Part shown: piece after piece, positions 47,065 through 55,715 of the stretch | How positions within the stretch are numbered: the stretch's first letter is position 1 | How the letters are laid out: the number at the start of each line of letters is the position of its first letter | From: Cocleimonas flava | Lineage (GTDB): Bacteria > Pseudomonadota > Gammaproteobacteria > Thiotrichales > Thiotrichaceae | Length of the DNA: 64,000 nt | Assembly (NCBI RefSeq): GCF_004339015.1 | Contig: NZ_SMFQ01000002.1 | Span: forward strand, 62,001-126,000 | Direction: 5' to 3' | The notes under the pieces: model-generated | What the model was told of the DNA's origin: nothing | The model's input: the letters and a program-made list of their open reading frames with translations, nothing else | The model's database searches: none | Translations under genes and position numbers: made by a program

Positions 47065-48373
47065 AACCTCTAGATCGAAAACCAGCACGCAAATCGCAAG
47101 ACCTGTTTATCTTGTCGATGGTGCGCGCACGCCATTTTTAAAAGCACCGGGTGCACCCGGATTATTCAGTGCGACGCAACTTGCACTCGGCGCCACTAAA
47201 CCACTTATGTTAAGACAACCTTTCGAAGCATCTGATCTGGATGAGGTTATTTATGGCTGCATGATGCCCAGTGAAGACGAGGCAAATATCTCACGTGTAA
47301 TCGCATTACGCATGGGTGGTGGCGATAAACTCACGGCCTTCACCGTGCAACGCAACTGTGCCTCAGGCATGCAAGCTATCGATAATGCAGTGAGAAATAT
47401 CTCGCACGGATACGCCGACATGATTATGGCAGGTGGTGTTGACGCCATGAGTAGAGCGCCATTATTACTGCGACAAGACATGGTGCACTGGTTAGCCAAC
47501 TGGAATAAAGCAAAATCTGCAGGCGCAAAAATCAAAGCACTAGGTAAATTAAAAGGCCGTTATTTCGCGCCAATTATTGCGCTTCTGCGTGGTTTAACTG
47601 ATCCTGTAGTGGGTTTGAATATGGGTCAAACTGCCGAAAATCTGGCGTATAAATTCAATATTAGCCGTGAGCAAATGGACGAATACGCGGTACAAAGTCA
47701 CTTGCGTTTAGTCGCCGCGATGGAAGCAGGTTCGCTTGAAGAAATCGAAGCGATTTATGATGATTCAGGAAAGATGTTTGATGCAGATGATGGCGTTCGA
47801 CCTGATAGTTCGGTAGAAAAAATTGCCAAACTCAAACCTTTCTTTGATAAACCTTATGGAAAAGTGACACCAGCAAATAGCTCACAAATCACAGACGGTG
47901 CAACCAGTTTAATCGTTGCCAGCGAAGACGCCGTCAAAAAATACAAGCTATCACCTATCGCCCAATTAAGCCCTGCCCAATGGGCTGGTTTAGATCCCGC
48001 TCAAATGGGATTAGGTCCGGCGCATGCGATTGTAGAAACACTGAAATTCCACCATTTGATTATGGAAAATATAGATTACTGGGAAATCAACGAAGCCTTT
48101 GCCGCGCAAGTACAAGCCTGCGTGCTGGCACTGAACGACACAGAATACTGTAAGAATGAATTAGGCTTACTCAAGGAAGCAGGAAAAATTCCGATGGATA
48201 AACTCAATGTTGATGGGGGTGCAATTGCACTCGGCCATCCAGTAGGTTCGAGTGGTGCTCGCATTGTGCTTCATTTGGCGCATGTGCTTAAACGGGAAAA
48301 TGCCAAGAAAGGCATCGCATCACTTTGTATTGGTGGTGGTCAAGGTGGATCAATGTTGGTGGAGGCGGTATGA
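47057..48373 (+). CDS. fadI: Acetyl-CoA C-acyltransferase (3-ketoacyl-CoA thiolase, FadI-like)
   Basis: 438 residues. Thiolase active-site Cys in VQRNCASGMQAIDNA; DGGAIALGHPVGSSGARI and SLCIGGGQGGSMLVEAV hold the catalytic His and Cys. VYLVDGARTPFLKAPGAPGL is typical of FadI-like enzymes. GTG start overlapping the fadE stop with AAGGAA upstream; its stop overlaps the fadJ start by four nt. Terminal thiolytic step of beta-oxidation. Confidence 0.95.
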   Translation: MPKTSRSKTSTQIARPVYLVDGARTPFLKAPGAPGLFSATQLALGATKPLMLRQPFEASDLDEVIYGCMMPSEDEANISRVIALRMGGGDKLTAFTVQRNCASGMQAIDNAVRNISHGYADMIMAGGVDAMSRAPLLLRQDMVHWLANWNKAKSAGAKIKALGKLKGRYFAPIIALLRGLTDPVVGLNMGQTAENLAYKFNISREQMDEYAVQSHLRLVAAMEAGSLEEIEAIYDDSGKMFDADDGVRPDSSVEKIAKLKPFFDKPYGKVTPANSSQITDGATSLIVASEDAVKKYKLSPIAQLSPAQWAGLDPAQMGLGPAHAIVETLKFHHLIMENIDYWEINEAFAAQVQACVLALNDTEYCKNELGLLKEAGKIPMDKLNVDGGAIALGHPVGSSGARIVLHLAHVLKRENAKKGIASLCIGGGQGGSMLVEAV

Positions 48374-50343
48374 GCAACAGTATAGAAAATAACAAAAACA
48401 CTTACGAAAACCTTTCACTCTCTGTTGAAAATGAACTCGCATGGTTAACACTCGATGTTAAAGACGAAGCAGCAAATGTGATTAACCCTGATGTTGTTGC
48501 AGAACTATCACAAGCCTGTGATGAAGTCAAAGCCATGTCCGGCATAAAAGGCTTAATTATTCATTCGGGCAAACCCAGCGGCTTTATCGCGGGTGCAGAT
48601 GTGAAAAAATTCACCGAAGTCACCGACACGACACAAGCCTTGGGGTTTATCCACGCAGGTCAGGCTGCCTGTCAAAAAATTGAAGACTTGTCGATTCCCA
48701 CTGTGGCGATGGTTCAAGGTTTTTGCATGGGAGGCGGTTTAGAAATTGCATTATCTTGTGACTATATAGTCACTGACGATTCACCATCGACCAAACTTTC
48801 ACTGCCCGAAGTCAAACTAGGCATTCACCCTGGCTTTGGTGGCACGGTTCGCTCGATACGCCGTATGGGTGTATTAGCCGCAATGCCATTGATGCTAACG
48901 GGTAGAAATGTATTACCGCGCCAGGCTAAAAAAATGGGACTAACGGATTTGTGCGTACCATTACGCCAGCTAAAAGCCTCTGCGATTCAAACGGCTTTAC
49001 GCAAACCACCGAAACAACAAGCGCCCAAATCTGCAATGTTGCTAGAAGCTGGACCGATGAGAAAACTAGTCGCAATGCAAATGCGCAAACAGGTTGCCTC
49101 AAAAGCCAAGCAAGAGCACTACCCTGCCCCTTACGCCTTAATCAATATTTGGGAAATGCACTGTAGCAAAAGCAATGATATGTACGCTGCCGAGGCAGAG
49201 TCTGTTGCGCAGTTAGCGATGACTGAAACTGCACAGAATCTGGTACGTGTGTTCTTCTTACAAAATCGTTTGAAAGCATTGGGTGATAAATCACTCTTTT
49301 CACCCAAACATGTTCATGTCATCGGCGGTGGCGTGATGGGTGGCGACATTGCAGCATGGTGTGCTATGCAAGGTTTTAAAGTCACCATTCAAGACCTTAG
49401 CCAAGATGCATTAGGCCGCGTGGTGGGGAGAGCTGTAAAAGGTTTCAAACGCCGTTACCGCAAAGACAAATTCCGTATTATGAATGCTCAGGATAATCTC
49501 ATCCCTGATTTACATGGCCACGGAATTAGCAAAGCAGATGTAATTATCGAGGCCATTTTTGAAAACCTTGAAGCCAAGCAAACGATATTCAAAGACGTCG
49601 AAGCCAAAGCTAAACCAGACGCGATCATCGCGACCAATACCTCTAGTATTACGCTAAATGAAATTGCAGAAGTCATGAAGCAACCAGAACGATTAGTCGG
49701 CCTGCACTTCTTTAATCCCGTGTTTAAAATGCCGTTATTAGAGATTATCTACACTCCTGATAAAACAGATCCTAAAGTCATAGAATTGGCTCAATCGTTT
49801 GGCGCTCATATTGGCAAACTGCCGTTACCTGTCAAAAGCTCACCGGGCTTTTTGATCAATCGTATTTTGATGCCTTATATTCTTGAAGGTGTAACGATTC
49901 ATCAGGAAGGTGTTCCGGCCGCTGTTGTCGATAAAGTCGCTGTCGATTACGGCATGCCAATGGGACCGTTAGAGCTGGCTGATACTGTCGGTCTGGATAT
50001 CTGTTTGCACGTGGGGAAAATTCTTGCAGATAAGGTCGGCGTGACCTTGCCAAACACTCTGGATAGTGAAGTAGAATCCGGTCGATTAGGTAAAAAATCA
50101 GGACAAGGTTTCTATAATTGGAAAGCAGATAAGAAAGTTAAGGAAAAAAACGCCCCAAAGTGGGGGGGTGACCTTGATCAATTAGAAAAGCGTCTCATCG
50201 ATAAGTTTTTAAACGAGTCACAGAAATGTCTCGATGAAAGACTGGTAGAAGACGTTGATTTACTCGATGCTGGCGTGATTTTTGGAACAGGTTTTGCCCC
50301 GTTTAGAGGTGGTCCAATGAATGTGATTAAAAACGCTGGATAA
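48370..50343 (+). CDS. fadJ: Fatty-acid oxidation complex alpha subunit (FadJ-like)
   Basis: 657 residues, starting at the ATG that overlaps the fadI stop. Enoyl-CoA hydratase domain: SGFIAGADVKKF, GFCMGGGLEIALSCDYIV. 3-hydroxyacyl-CoA dehydrogenase domain: HVIGGGVMGGDIAAWCAMQG (NAD), NTSSITLNEIA, GLHFFNPVFKMPLLEII and SPGFLINRILMPYI. The C-terminal domain ends soon after FGTGFAPFRGGP. Residues about 592-601 are encoded by a copy of the dispersed repeat, placed in the linker after FYNWKADKKVKEK. Confidence 0.95.
   Translation: MSNSIENNKNTYENLSLSVENELAWLTLDVKDEAANVINPDVVAELSQACDEVKAMSGIKGLIIHSGKPSGFIAGADVKKFTEVTDTTQALGFIHAGQAACQKIEDLSIPTVAMVQGFCMGGGLEIALSCDYIVTDDSPSTKLSLPEVKLGIHPGFGGTVRSIRRMGVLAAMPLMLTGRNVLPRQAKKMGLTDLCVPLRQLKASAIQTALRKPPKQQAPKSAMLLEAGPMRKLVAMQMRKQVASKAKQEHYPAPYALINIWEMHCSKSNDMYAAEAESVAQLAMTETAQNLVRVFFLQNRLKALGDKSLFSPKHVHVIGGGVMGGDIAAWCAMQGFKVTIQDLSQDALGRVVGRAVKGFKRRYRKDKFRIMNAQDNLIPDLHGHGISKADVIIEAIFENLEAKQTIFKDVEAKAKPDAIIATNTSSITLNEIAEVMKQPERLVGLHFFNPVFKMPLLEIIYTPDKTDPKVIELAQSFGAHIGKLPLPVKSSPGFLINRILMPYILEGVTIHQEGVPAAVVDKVAVDYGMPMGPLELADTVGLDICLHVGKILADKVGVTLPNTLDSEVESGRLGKKSGQGFYNWKADKKVKEKNAPKWGGDLDQLEKRLIDKFLNESQKCLDERLVEDVDLLDAGVIFGTGFAPFRGGPMNVIKNAG
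50144..50172 (-). repeat. Dispersed repeat inside fadJ
   Basis: AAAAAAACGCCCCAAAGTGG, then GGGGGTGAC on the coding strand, encoding KNAPKWGGDL in frame between two C-terminal dehydrogenase domains. Confidence 0.9.
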
Positions 50344-50371
50344 GAACTCACTTTTTAAAGAGATCTTTAAA

Positions 50372-51478
50372 CTACAATTCAGCGGATAAGCCCTTGCGTT
50401 GCTCGGCAATCAAAGGCTTATTCGCTGGCTCTCCAGAATCCATCACCACCTGATATAAACCCTGTACCAGCATTGCGATCTTTTCATAATCGATCATTTT
50501 TTCAGGCTCGAGCTTGGCGGTTGATTTTGATAGACTGCGTCCCCTTCCCGTTTTTGGCTCACCCTTTGTTCTCAGCTCTGCGGTATCGCTCATCAACACG
50601 GCGGGATAACCCATTTTCCAATAGTTTTGGTGATCGACCGATTTCGACCCTAAAAGATTTTGCGGAATACTCTGCGAATAAAGCGGCAATTTCGACACGC
50701 GTTTAAAACTGCGCTTCAACTGCCTTACTTCGGTAAAATCCGTTAAACGTCCGGTGAGATTGATGTAATTCCCCTGCTCTGGATAAAACAGTTTCATAAA
50801 ATTATACGGATGTTTCTGGCTTTGCTTATCCGAGTTATAGATACCGACGCTGTCTAGCGACACCATCAAACGCACTTCTTTTCCGGAATCTTTTAAGGAC
50901 TTCGCATGAATATAGCTACCGGTAGTTTCAATGCGATTCGATTGATTACTGGATAAGGGATACGCGACTAACACCACTCGTAACGGTAACTTTTCTGCAT
51001 TCTTTGATAAGTGTCGCGCCAGCTCTATTAAAGCCGATACACCAGATGCATTGCCTTCGGTTTCATGCGAACTATTTTCCGCATCATAATGGGCGCCAAT
51101 CACAAAAATATCTTTGGAATCTGCGCCTAAATTGAGTAATACATTTTGATAATTACCCGCCAGCGTTTCGATCGTTTGATATTCAACCCGACCCAAACCG
51201 ATAAATTCATTCGCGATATATTTGGCGGTTTTCTTTAATTGTGCGCTGTCGAGGGTACGTGGCGCATATTTATTCGTCAGCAGACTGACATGCCTTTCCA
51301 GACGTTTCACATCGATCTCGGGAGCTGAATCTTGCTGAGCGAAAGAAAAAATTGGTTGCGTCACCGTAAACCAGATCAACACGCTTGCCACAAATAATGC
51401 GATCAGCCAATCCGTCAGTTTGCTAGCTAGCTTTTTAGCGAGTGAATTCGCGAAAGAATTGGCAACTATTTTCTGCAT
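50372..51478 (-). CDS. M28-like (aminopeptidase fold) protein with degenerate metal site
   Basis: 368 residues with an N-terminal membrane anchor or signal (about 23-47). The fold follows M28 peptidases: VIGAHYDAENSS (His130 kept), GNASGVSALIELARHLS and the LDSVG Asp. But the bridging Asp of DNASG is Gly142, the catalytic Glu-Glu pair is missing (VLVAYPLSSNQS where FxAFxAEE is expected), and the last His ligand is not seen. It may be a pseudo-enzyme. A repeat unit lies between it and the LysR gene. Confidence 0.75.
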   Translation of the reverse strand: MQKIVANSFANSLAKKLASKLTDWLIALFVASVLIWFTVTQPIFSFAQQDSAPEIDVKRLERHVSLLTNKYAPRTLDSAQLKKTAKYIANEFIGLGRVEYQTIETLAGNYQNVLLNLGADSKDIFVIGAHYDAENSSHETEGNASGVSALIELARHLSKNAEKLPLRVVLVAYPLSSNQSNRIETTGSYIHAKSLKDSGKEVRLMVSLDSVGIYNSDKQSQKHPYNFMKLFYPEQGNYINLTGRLTDFTEVRQLKRSFKRVSKLPLYSQSIPQNLLGSKSVDHQNYWKMGYPAVLMSDTAELRTKGEPKTGRGRSLSKSTAKLEPEKMIDYEKIAMLVQGLYQVVMDSGEPANKPLIAEQRKGLSAEL

Positions 51479-51639
51479 GCATCAATCAACAGTGGACATC
51501 ACAATAGACATCGATAAGGGGCAAGAAAATCAATGTCTCACAGCAGTTCATTTTTATTGGGGAGATACATACCAACGGTATGTTTACACCGATTAAAAAA
51601 AGCTAAAAGAGAGAGTTGGTCAAAGAATAAACAAACAAA

Positions 51640-51668
51640 GCCACCCCCCTACTTTGAGGGACTTTTTT
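51640..51668 (+). repeat. Dispersed repeat, single unit
   Basis: GCCACCCCCCTACTTTGAGG, then GACTTTTTTC. It lies downstream of the lysR-type gene and upstream of the M28-like gene, both minus strand, with the T-run on the plus strand. Confidence 0.9.
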
Positions 51669-51722
51669 CAACGCATCTCAGGCAATCATTTAGATTCCTT
51701 TATGTAGGCTAATTCACTGCTG

Positions 51723-52598
51723 TCACGTTCGTTCGGCTAACTGCGATTGCAATTCCTGATACAACAGTTGTGAAAGCTCAGACGATGATGTGCCTTTTCT
51801 TTGCACCAGCACTACATGGCGATGCACTTGCGGTTCACCAAAAGGGAATATTCTTAGATTTCTCGCGACTTCTGGCGACACTCTGCCCATGGGAACAATT
51901 CCGCTACCAAGCCCAGCCAGAGTCATTTGCACGATGGAATCTGTTGAGTCTAGCTCCATCGCTTCGTCTACATTTAGATGAAACTGTTTCAGCGCTTTAT
52001 CAATCTGAATACCTAAACCTGCATTTCGATTGAGCCGAATAAAATGATCAGCTTCGAGCGCTTCTCGCCACGATTGCGGGTTTTTGGTTAAATCTGAAAT
52101 TACCACCAGAGGCTCGCTGAAAATAGGAATTCGCTCCATAGACTCAGGCAGCTCAGTGACATCACTAACGATAGCTGCATCCAGTTCTTTACGCATTACC
52201 CGTCGCATGAGAATTTGCGATTGACCTTCTTCGATACGCACCCTAACTTGAGGGTAGCGCCTAACCAGCGAACGTAATGTTTCTGGCAATAGTGATGGCG
52301 TGATACCGTTGATGGAACCAATGGATAACCGTCCACGAATGGTACTCTCGGTCGCGGTAGATTTAAAATCATCAAACTCCTCAACCAGTTTACGCGCACG
52401 CTCTAGTAATGACTCGCCCATTGTATTTAAACGAGGTGGTCGCAAAGATCGATCAAACAATTGCAGGTCTAACTCTTCCTCCAATTGTCGGATTTGCTGG
52501 CTAACCGCTGCGGGTGTAATAAATAATAGCTCCGCCGCATCTGCAAAAGAATCAGCTTCCGCCACCGTGATTAACGCTTGTAAATGTCTTATCTCCAT
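51723..52598 (-). CDS. LysR family transcriptional regulator
   Basis: 291 residues. Winged HTH: MEIRHLQALITVAEADSFAD, AAELLFITPAAVSQQIRQLE and EEELDLQLFDRS. Effector domain: RLSIGSINGITPSLLPETLR, ending with VLVQRKGTSSSELSQLL. Ligand unknown. Immediately upstream, overlapping its start codon, lies a perfect inverted repeat of T-N11-A type, and a 27-residue membrane-peptide gene is divergent 131 nt away. It probably regulates itself and this peptide gene. Confidence 0.93.
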   Translation of the reverse strand: MEIRHLQALITVAEADSFADAAELLFITPAAVSQQIRQLEEELDLQLFDRSLRPPRLNTMGESLLERARKLVEEFDDFKSTATESTIRGRLSIGSINGITPSLLPETLRSLVRRYPQVRVRIEEGQSQILMRRVMRKELDAAIVSDVTELPESMERIPIFSEPLVVISDLTKNPQSWREALEADHFIRLNRNAGLGIQIDKALKQFHLNVDEAMELDSTDSIVQMTLAGLGSGIVPMGRVSPEVARNLRIFPFGEPQVHRHVVLVQRKGTSSSELSQLLYQELQSQLAERT

Positions 52599-52620
52599 AG
52601 ATTAAGTGTAGCTTAATCTA
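52598..52620. promoter_or_regulatory. Candidate LysR operator
   Basis: Perfect 9-bp inverted repeat TAGATTAAG-TGTAG-CTTAATCTA containing T-N11-A. It begins at the lysR start codon and lies 110 nt before the divergent peptide gene, a position typical for autoregulation by LysR proteins. Confidence 0.7.
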
Positions 52621-52729
52621 TCCAAAAATAACTATCGTTTGATTTAATTTATTCTCTGCATAACAATTAACACTCGTTTGATTAAACGTATTACATGAAT
52701 CTTTTATAGGAAAACATAGGAATAAAATC

Positions 52730-52813
52730 ATGGAAACACTTGAAGAGATGATCCCTTATTTAGTCGTTATCACTTTCTTGGTCGCTTTCAACTTGCCTTT
52801 TTTATTAAGTTAA
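52730..52813 (+). CDS. 27-residue single-pass membrane peptide
   Basis: The reading frame METLEEMIPYLVVITFLVAF and a short end NLPFLLS encodes one hydrophobic helix after an acidic start. AGGAAT lies nine nt before the ATG. It is divergent from a LysR gene carrying its own operator-like palindrome, which supports a real gene. Function unknown; a small membrane peptide modulating a partner is a guess. Confidence 0.5.
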   Translation: METLEEMIPYLVVITFLVAFNLPFLLS

Positions 52814-52838
52814 ACGCAGCCACCTGATGAATGAAAAA

Positions 52839-52915
52839 TTAGAAATTAGAAGTTAGAAGTTAGAAATTAGAAATTAGAAGTTAGAAGTTAGAAGTTAGAA
52901 GTTAGAAGTTAGAAG
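52839..52915. repeat. Tandem heptamer repeat (TTAGAAR)11
   Basis: Eleven head-to-tail copies of TTAGAAG or TTAGAAA, then degenerate ATAGAAAT units to about 52940. Non-coding, 25 nt after the peptide gene. Copy number may vary between strains by slippage. Confidence 0.95.
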
Positions 52916-53046
52916 TTAAAAAATAGAAATAGAAATAGAAAATAAACAAGTACCAGCAAGCAATATATACAGCGCTGGAAACTAAATCATAATTAGAAAA
53001 TTCAGTACCGCAAAATAAGTTAGCCCAAGTTAAAAAACAACTCTCC

Positions 53047-53078
53047 AAAAAAAAGCGCTCAGTAAGAGCGCTTTTTTT
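53047..53078. terminator. Bidirectional intrinsic terminator
   Basis: Stem GCGCTC/GAGCGC with an AGTAA loop, eight A before and seven T after, forming a stem extended by A-T pairs. It ends the DsrE-like gene (minus). Confidence 0.9.
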
Positions 53079-53104
53079 ATATCTCGAATTTAGAGTAGAT
53101 TAGA

Positions 53105-53545
53105 TTAATAACTCAAAACCACTGTATCATCGGCAAACAACGCAGGCCAGGTCACATCCGAACCGCCTACAACCACACCGTCAATAAGATCTTCTTTACT
53201 CAAACCACCAACATTCTTCATGCACATAGGGCATACAATGACCTTGCCACCCGCTTGCATAAAATCAGCTAACATTCCTTTTAATGATTTACCCGTCGAA
53301 TGTTTATGCTCAGGAATATTCTTATCCGCGATTCTTACGCCTTCAACATTCAGGAAAATTGTCACCGGAATTTTCTTCTCCATACGCACCTTCATGCTAA
53401 AGCCAATCGCCATTGCTGCTTTGTTAATGTCATCACTGGTTATATTTACGAATAACTTTTTACCATCAGAATCTGCATACACGCCTTGTGAAAATGCCAC
53501 AAAAACCAGCGCGAAAACCATCAATATCTGTTTAACACTTTTCAT
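53105..53545 (-). CDS. Exported DsrE-family protein
   Basis: 146 residues. Signal peptide (run ILMVFALVFVAFSQGVYA), then a DsrE/F-fold domain with ADSDGKKLFVNITSDDINKA, helix, KIPVTIFLNVEGV and IVCPMCMKNVGG (the Cys pair used for sulfur handling in the family). Likely a periplasmic sulfur-transfer or DsrE-like protein. GGGAG eight nt before the ATG at 53545 decides the start. Confidence 0.85.
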   Translation of the reverse strand: MKSVKQILMVFALVFVAFSQGVYADSDGKKLFVNITSDDINKAAMAIGFSMKVRMEKKIPVTIFLNVEGVRIADKNIPEHKHSTGKSLKGMLADFMQAGGKVIVCPMCMKNVGGLSKEDLIDGVVVGGSDVTWPALFADDTVVLSY

Positions 53546-53703
53546 ATAAAACTCCCAAGCCCCAAGATTAATGAGAATAGAAAAATCAAGCCACACAGGG
53601 CTAAATGCAACCTTTCATGAAAAAAGCATAAGGCTTTAGATAAGGGGAGTAATTGACAATTATTAAATTAGGAAGGGTTATTTTTTGAAGAAAAAAACAG
53701 AAA

Positions 53704-53733
53704 GTCACCCCCCTACTTTGGGGGCGTTTTTTT
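53704..53733 (+). repeat. Dispersed repeat, single unit
   Basis: GTCACCCCCCTACTTTGGGG, then GCGTTTTTTT. CCCCC-TACTTT-GGGGG folds as a real hairpin before seven T. The surrounding 350-nt gap (53546-53895) contains nothing else convincing. Confidence 0.9.
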
Positions 53734-53895
53734 ACATAGAGCAAAAGCAGAAAGCGTTTGCAGGTGTTTGGGAAACATTAATATGTGCCCAAACCAGAGA
53801 TGACAATTCAATCTTGTCATCCACAAAGTATTACCGAACATTACCGGAAATAAATAGCACAAAATGACTTAAGACAGTCATCAGCAAACTATTCC

Positions 53896-54186
53896 TTAAT
53901 CATTCTCATCAATGGTTGCAACGCCTTTAGCCGTTAACTCCACGTAGATGGTTTTCGCATTATTGACGACTAAATCATCAATGCTATCGGTGAGTGCTAA
54001 CAACGGTACTTTGTTTGCCGTTTCTTCTGTTTGGCCAACTTTGCAATCGAAGCTCCAATACTTGGCATCAGTCGGTAAGTTTTTGCTGCGTTCTTTTTTC
54101 AGGAATTTTTTGATCTCGTGTTTAATCGAATCGACGATACGAGGTGTTTTGATTTTCGGGTGTACTAGCTTAAAAGTCTTTTTCAT
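53896..54186 (-). CDS. Small conserved protein, DUF6172-like
   Basis: 96 residues, basic. MKKTFKLVHPKIKTPRIVDS, then KHEIKKFLKKERSKNLP, YWSFDCKVGQ and NNAKTIYVELTAKGV. No signal peptide. The pattern matches proteins annotated as DUF6172, known only as conserved cytoplasmic proteins. AGGA five nt before the ATG at 54186. Confidence 0.75.
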   Translation of the reverse strand: MKKTFKLVHPKIKTPRIVDSIKHEIKKFLKKERSKNLPTDAKYWSFDCKVGQTEETANKVPLLALTDSIDDLVVNNAKTIYVELTAKGVATIDEND

Positions 54187-54384
54187 TGGAATCCTAATGG
54201 GATGAGTCACTCATTAGCCAGAAATTAAAGCTAACAAATAATTTAAGAGTAAATACAGAACACAGAATAGCGTCTAACGGCGCGCAGTGTACATTTGAAA
54301 GAATGATACTACAAGACCTTGCGTTCGGATGAAATAAGGTAGGCTTTAAATACGTTATACGAGAAAAAGATTAAAACAGAAGAG

Positions 54385-54450
54385 TAGACCCACCCCCCTA
54401 CTTATAGGCACTTATTTAAAAAAGTACCTATAAGTAGGGGGGTGGGTCTA
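54385..54450. repeat. Inverted pair of the dispersed repeat (29-bp arms, one mismatch)
   Basis: Arms 54385-54413 and 54422-54450 are complementary over 29 bp with one C/A mismatch; 8-nt AT loop. It lies between two minus-strand genes, just after the DUF2892 gene. Confidence 0.95.
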
Positions 54451-54474
54451 TGAATACTTTACGAAAATAAAAAA

Positions 54475-54678
54475 CTAAGACGATGACTTATCCTTTTTCA
54501 CTGAACAGGTATTAATACCAAACATCGCATACGGTGGACACCAGCCTACTAATCCCGTTAATAACGGAACAGCACCAATCAGACCCCACCAGTTTTTCGC
54601 ATAAACACCCCAAGCTAAAATAACCAAGCCTGCGATCACTCTTATAACACGTTCATATTTACCGATATTAATATTCAT
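54475..54678 (-). CDS. DUF2892 (YgaP-like) inner-membrane protein
   Basis: 67 residues, two membrane helices with KYERVIRVIAGLVILAWGVY and LIGAVPLLTGLVGWCPPYAM, then a Cys in FGINTCS. This is the DUF2892/YgaP C-terminal module, often linked to rhodanese sulfur transfer. The ATG at 54678 has GAGAGG nine nt upstream. Confidence 0.88.
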   Translation of the reverse strand: MNINIGKYERVIRVIAGLVILAWGVYAKNWWGLIGAVPLLTGLVGWCPPYAMFGINTCSVKKDKSSS

Positions 54679-55453
54679 TTGAATCAACCTCTCGTAATTT
54701 AAACACTCACCCTAAGCGATGAGAATAGATAAGAAACTAAGGTTCGTTTTTCGGGGAACTCGCCTTATTAACAGCAAACACCTGTTTACTGTCCACAGAC
54801 AAAATTTATACCCATCCGCAAAGAAAGTCTATTAGAATATTCTTATATATTGAAATGGCTTTCAGAAAATGAATAGACGTTTGATACAAAAACTCACGGA
54901 CGTTATTGCAAGATTAAAAGACCACTCATCCTAAAATAGATCATTAGCATTCAGAAAACTTTCTTCAATCCTAAAATAAAAAACTTGATTATTTTTTTAC
55001 GTCAACTTGTCCACAATATCTGTGGATAAGTCTGTGCATATCACTATGAATTAATCCTAAGGAGGGCGGCACAAATAGGATTTTTACTAATTGCTTAATT
55101 TTTAACCAATCAGCATTAATCATTATTATTCAATAGCTTACAGAGACTAATTAAGCAAGAAAAGCAAAAAAAGAGCGGATGTTACATTTTTATGACATTT
55201 TAATACTTGCTTTTTTGCTTGTGTATAAATCGAAAAATATACAAATTTTGGCATCGATTTCGCTAAGTCCTTGTTAAGTTTAGATTAAGGGAGTTTAGTG
55301 CAGAGCAAATCAGATTAAGTATCAATGATTTATCGACACATAAATCATTTGAATGAGAGTTATTTACATAGCATGTATAATTTTTCAACGTAAAAATTTA
55401 ATCACTCAATTTGAAGCGTTGTTTTATTAAATAGATACGATTGGATAGGTTTA
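54679..55453. other. AT-rich non-coding region with DnaA-box-like cluster
   Basis: No gene in the 1,037 nt between the DUF2892 gene and the next. Part of it is notable: boxes TTGTCCACA (55007-55015, 8 of 9), TGTGGATAA (55021-55029, perfect in reverse), TGTGCATAT (55033-55041, 8 of 9) and TGTGTATAA (55220-55228, perfect to TTWTNCACA in reverse). An AT-rich run TTGATTATTTTTTTA lies just left at 54985-54999. A hairpin AATCCTA/TAGGATT flanks AGGAGGGCGG. This could be a replication-origin-like or DnaA-regulated site, or chance in AT-rich DNA. Confidence 0.45.
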
Positions 55454-55454
55454 T

Positions 55455-55513
55455 GTCACCCCCCTACTTTAAAGCCGTTTTTTTAAAAAAGTGCCCCAAA
55501 GGTGGGGGGTGGC
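55455..55513. repeat. Inverted pair of the dispersed repeat, imperfect
   Basis: Left unit GTCACCCCCCTACTTTAAAG plus CCGTTTTTTT (55455-55484); right unit AAAAAAGTGCCCCAAAGGTG plus GGGGGTGGC (55485-55513). The arms now differ at several positions, so this pair has decayed or was assembled from different units. Confidence 0.9.
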
Positions 55514-55715
55514 TTAATGTCTATTCTAAGAACTACTCTAAAAACTAATCTAAGAAACATTCAAAAGTAAATAGTCTATACTCTTAAAAGACATTAAAAG
55601 CGCCCATCAAAACCGCTGTCAAATGACTTCCCCCCAATGATTATGTCTAAAAAACACAACGTAAACAGGTGAAATTTTTAGTAGGTTTAATAACCGATAA
55701 TTAGGGAGATTGATA

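Noticed and set aside
53685-53867. Possible 60-residue gene on the plus strand
   Set aside because: The start of the frame is made of a dispersed repeat unit, with no protein-like composition or clear start signal.
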